Shown in pieces: positions 18,067-20,313 of a DNA stretch of 20,313 bases. Position 1 is the first letter of the stretch. Every line of letters starts with the position of its first letter. Under the pieces are notes generated by a model that searched no databases, had not been told where the DNA came from, and saw only the letters and a list, made by a program, of their open reading frames with translations. Position numbers and translations under genes: made by a program. This DNA is from JACQID01 sp035289125. Lineage in GTDB: Archaea > Aenigmatarchaeota > Aenigmatarchaeia > GW2011-AR5. Location of the stretch: positions 1 to 20,313 of the forward strand of contig DATDXW010000009.1 in NCBI GenBank assembly GCA_035289125.1. Reading direction: 5' to 3'.

Positions 18067-19293
18067 TCAGACAAACCCGAGTATGTTCATCATCGTGACA
18101 AGCACGAGCACGGACATAACGTCAGCTATGCTCGTCATTATCGGTATCGTGACGTTGTCCGGGTCTATGTTCATTCTGAAAGAGTAGACAGATACTGCCA
18201 TTGCCATGAGAAGCAAGAAGAAGTGGATAACTATTCCGGAAAGCAGAGAGAGCTGAAGCATCTGGACAAAGCTCAAACCGCCTATGCCAAGCGCGCCGCC
18301 GATGAGCGCTGCAAGGGCACCTATTACCGGGAAGCTCGGATACGCTATGCGCATGGAGTTGAACAGCTCTTCCTTTTTCACCCGCGTAAGCGAGAGTGTG
18401 GCATCCATTGTGCCGAGATGCAATTTGCTTGACACCCTTGCTGCAAGTATATTTGTCAGGTTGCCAGTAGTCTCCATGAAAGACGGCAGGAATATGAGCA
18501 CAAGCGGAATGGAAACCAGATTGTGGATATATGATTCCAGTATCAATCCTGCCAGTCCGCTTATCCCGCCGGAAACGGCAAGCACAGGCATGGATTCCAT
18601 CAGTATGCGCCTGTATCTGCTATCGGACGGGAAGATGACAGTATATACAATTATCAATGACACGGCTATTGACATATATGCCAATATATCCGCATAATCC
18701 GGCAGCCTGCGTATGAATATTGCAGCGGCCAGCAGGCTGGGCGTGGTGAAAAAGTCGCCTACCGCCGTTATAATCGGCGACGTCACGTTGTCAGGGTCCC
18801 ATCCTTTTTTGTAAGAATAAAACGATATCCATACGGTGGTTGCCATGAGAAATATGCTGGATATCACAGCAGCAAGCACGGAAATGGAAATGAACTGTAC
18901 AAGAGGCATCGCAGGCAGGTTGAAAACAAACGTCATTCCCTTGGATACGAAACCAAGATAAACAGAAAGCACGATGCTAAGAGAAAAAGCCGCGAGCACG
19001 TTCGCTGTCAGGATATTATCGTCTGCGCCCATTTTTTTCAAGGTTCCCATGTGCAATGCCGAGCCGAGGCGCGACGCGAGAGTGGCGAATATGTTTCCTC
19101 TCATTCCCAAAGACGTAGGGAGAAGAATCAGGAGTCCTGGGATAGCTAAAAATATCTCATTGGTGAACCCGAGTATAACGCCGGCCAAAAGGGAAGTAAA
19201 CCCGCCCAGTGCTATAGCAGTGATGCTATGGCGAAGCTCGAAATATTTTCCAGTTTCTCTGGCTAAAAATCCCACCGCAGGGTTCATGTTCAC
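18067..19293 (-). CDS. Two-domain MgtE-like divalent cation permease
   Basis: A 408-aa protein with two tandem MgtE/SLC41-type membrane domains, about ten membrane segments. Domain 1 (about 20-195) has LLPTSLGMRGNIFATLASRLGS and GWDPDNVTSPIITAVGDFFTTP; domain 2 (about 215-405) has FLPSFMETTGNLTNILAARVSS and NIDPDNVTIPIMTSIADVMS. The Pro-Thr-Asp residues correspond to the ion path in MgtE. No CBS or N domain is present; regulation probably comes from the upstream PhoU/TrkA-C gene. Such pairs are known in archaea. Starts: GTG 19293 or ATG 19287, behind AAGGGGTGA. It lies 4 nt after its partner's stop. Confidence 0.85.
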   Translation of the reverse strand: MNMNPAVGFLARETGKYFELRHSITAIALGGFTSLLAGVILGFTNEIFLAIPGLLILLPTSLGMRGNIFATLASRLGSALHMGTLKKMGADDNILTANVLAAFSLSIVLSVYLGFVSKGMTFVFNLPAMPLVQFISISVLAAVISSIFLMATTVWISFYSYKKGWDPDNVTSPIITAVGDFFTTPSLLAAAIFIRRLPDYADILAYMSIAVSLIIVYTVIFPSDSRYRRILMESMPVLAVSGGISGLAGLILESYIHNLVSIPLVLIFLPSFMETTGNLTNILAARVSSKLHLGTMDATLSLTRVKKEELFNSMRIAYPSFPVIGALAALIGGALGIGGLSFVQMLQLSLLSGIVIHFFLLLMAMAVSVYSFRMNIDPDNVTIPIMTSIADVMSVLVLVTMMNILGFV

Positions 19294-19297
19294 CCCT

Positions 19298-19876
19298 TCA
19301 GAATTTCTTTATATCGGCTTTGGCAATCTTTCTGATATATTTGCAGCTTTCGCGCGAACCTGCGGCTATTATCACGTCCCCTGCTTCCAGCAAGTTTTCC
19401 TTGCGCGGGCTTATTATCCATTTCGAGCCGCGCTTTACGGCTATGACGTTGGCGCCCGTTCTTGTGCGCAGCTTCAATTGCCCCAGAGACTTGCCGACGA
19501 ATACGGAAGCAGGAGAAATGTCTGCCTTGGCTATGCCTTCATCCGTGTTCATCAGCGCTTCCTTTATCACCGGATGCAAAGCTTCGCCTGCCAGAACCAG
19601 CTCTGCCATTTTCCTTGCCGCGTTGGCGACAAACTTGGAGCTTTCAACAATGTCTATTATGCTTATCAGCCTCTTGGCTTGACGTCCGCGCGAAGCAGCG
19701 AACAAGTGAAGATAAAGCCGCTCTTCTACGTCCTCCATGTCGTTGTAAAGTATCACAACCTCCTTGGCTATCTCCTTGCTCTCGAAGAACACGGACGAAT
19801 ACGCCAGATTAAGCATAAGCTCTGACATATTCTTGACTTCCTCCAACAACTCTTTCACATTTTCTGCTTCGGGCAC
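19298..19876 (-). CDS. PhoU-like / TrkA-C domain regulatory protein
   Basis: A 192-aa soluble protein. Residues 1-100 form a PhoU-like helical domain (ENVKELLEEVKNMSELMLNLAYSSVF...). Residues about 105-190 are a TrkA-C (RCK C-terminal) domain (SPASVFVGKSLGQLKLRTRTGANVIAVKRG...LEAGDVIIAAGS), a ligand-sensing module. It is probably the cytoplasmic regulator of the adjacent two-domain permease. The GTG start at 19876 is set by GGTGAT three nt upstream. CTTTTTAAG about 25-35 nt further up could be the TATA box. Confidence 0.85.
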   Translation of the reverse strand: MPEAENVKELLEEVKNMSELMLNLAYSSVFFESKEIAKEVVILYNDMEDVEERLYLHLFAASRGRQAKRLISIIDIVESSKFVANAARKMAELVLAGEALHPVIKEALMNTDEGIAKADISPASVFVGKSLGQLKLRTRTGANVIAVKRGSKWIISPRKENLLEAGDVIIAAGSRESCKYIRKIAKADIKKF

Positions 19877-19965
19877 GTTATCACCTTTATAATATTGGGC
19901 AGGAATCTTAAAAAGGCGTTTAAACAGGGATTTATATTGAATCGTGACAATGACTGCAAATGGTA
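19877..19965. promoter_or_regulatory. Divergent promoter region
   Basis: Minus-strand TATA-like CTTTTTAAG lies near 19904-19912 and serves the PhoU/TrkA-C gene. Plus-strand TTTATATT (19931-19938) lies 28-35 nt before ATG 19966 of the ferric-reductase-like gene. The two boxes are about 20 nt apart. Confidence 0.45.
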
Positions 19966-20313
19966 ATGCCTCTATTTATCTCCAGTTTAGTCGTCCTGTT
20001 TTTCTCGTGGTATTATTTCATTTACAGGGCGTTCCCTGTAAGCCTTTCGTTTGTCAATGCTATCGCAGCTTTCAGCGGCACATTTCTCATAACCGCTTCG
20101 TTCATTCTCGGCCCGCTTGCGCGGCTTCTTCCTTTTATAAAAGGCGAAGTGGCGTACCGAAAAAGCTTCGGGCTTTACGGCTACGGGCTGGTTTCGTTGC
20201 ACGTGCTGCTGTCCGTTTTCGTTATGCTCGGAGAAGACAGAGCTATAGCACTGGCAGACGTAGGCTCGCTTGCGTTCGCGGCGATAGCTTTTGTGATATT
20301 TACAATGATGGCG
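19966..20313 (+). CDS. Ferric-reductase-like transmembrane protein, truncated by window end
   Basis: The visible 116 residues contain about four membrane segments. GPLARLLPFIKGEVAYRKSFGLYGYGLVSLHVLLSVFVML resembles the ferric-reductase-like transmembrane domain, in which His residues bind haem; one His (in SLHVLL) is visible. The protein continues past the window. No SD precedes the ATG, consistent with a nearly leaderless transcript from TTTATATT. An overlapping frame from ATG 19950 ends early and is ignored. Family assignment rests on this one motif and the membrane layout. Confidence 0.6.
   Translation, partial: MPLFISSLVVLFFSWYYFIYRAFPVSLSFVNAIAAFSGTFLITASFILGPLARLLPFIKGEVAYRKSFGLYGYGLVSLHVLLSVFVMLGEDRAIALADVGSLAFAAIAFVIFTMMA

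Noticed and set aside
18974..19825. 283-aa plus-strand frame near the right end
   Set aside because: Antisense to the two-domain permease and PhoU/TrkA-C genes, which have clear domains.

Overview
The window is archaeal. It carries a long run of the archaeal S10/spc-type ribosomal protein cluster with archaeal or archaeal/eukaryotic members (eS4, eL32, eL19, aIF1, the RNase P protein Rnp1/Rpp29), and two tRNA genes with introns at the canonical 37/38 anticodon-loop site. The compact layout and small extra genes would suit a DPANN-type archaeon such as a micrarchaeote, but that placement is inference only.

Layout. 1-106: 3' part of an intron-containing tRNA-Ile(GAU). 107-619: mostly non-coding leader. 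620-13285 (+): uL3, uL4, uL23, a 116-aa orphan, uL2, uS19, a 73-aa orphan, uL22, uS3, uL29, aIF1, Rnp1, uS17, uL14, uL24, eS4, uL5, uS14, uS8, uL6, eL32, a 51-aa zinc-ribbon protein, eL19, uL18, uS5, uL30, uL15. secY (13602-15125) and a DUF4239-like membrane gene follow, each with its own TATA box. The rest is mostly minus strand: two single-domain MgtE-like permeases, a DUF5676-like membrane protein, a two-domain MgtE-like permease and its PhoU/TrkA-C partner. A plus-strand tRNA-Gly(UCC) lies among them, and a truncated ferric-reductase-like membrane gene runs off the right edge.

The most unusual content is a family of short repeated elements in the gaps between co-transcribed genes. Module A (12 copies) starts near AATAATATGG and reads ATAC-GA-[stem]-loop-[stem']-GG-GTAT or ATC-GA-[stem]-loop-[stem']-GG-GAT. 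Its helices covary between copies, and its 3' strand resembles a Shine-Dalgarno sequence placed just before the next start codon. Module B (8 copies) is a hairpin, CTG-GACGCAC-loop-GTGCGTC-ATT-CAG. It occurs inside the apical loop of five A copies, in the uL3 leader, inside the tRNA-Gly intron and just after that tRNA.

Most element-filled gaps are bridged by a micro-ORF that starts at the stop codon of the gene before and ends at or close to the start codon of the gene after. This holds even where the elements are inverted (uL24/eS4). At two junctions the gene-border sequence, including SD and ATGA, is duplicated on both sides of the insert. I read the elements as mobile cassettes tolerated only where stop-to-start translational coupling along the operon is preserved. 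The repeats, overlaps and open frames are directly visible; mobility and coupling are inference.

A second notable point is aIF1, which appears to start at an AUA codon behind a perfect GGAGGTG.
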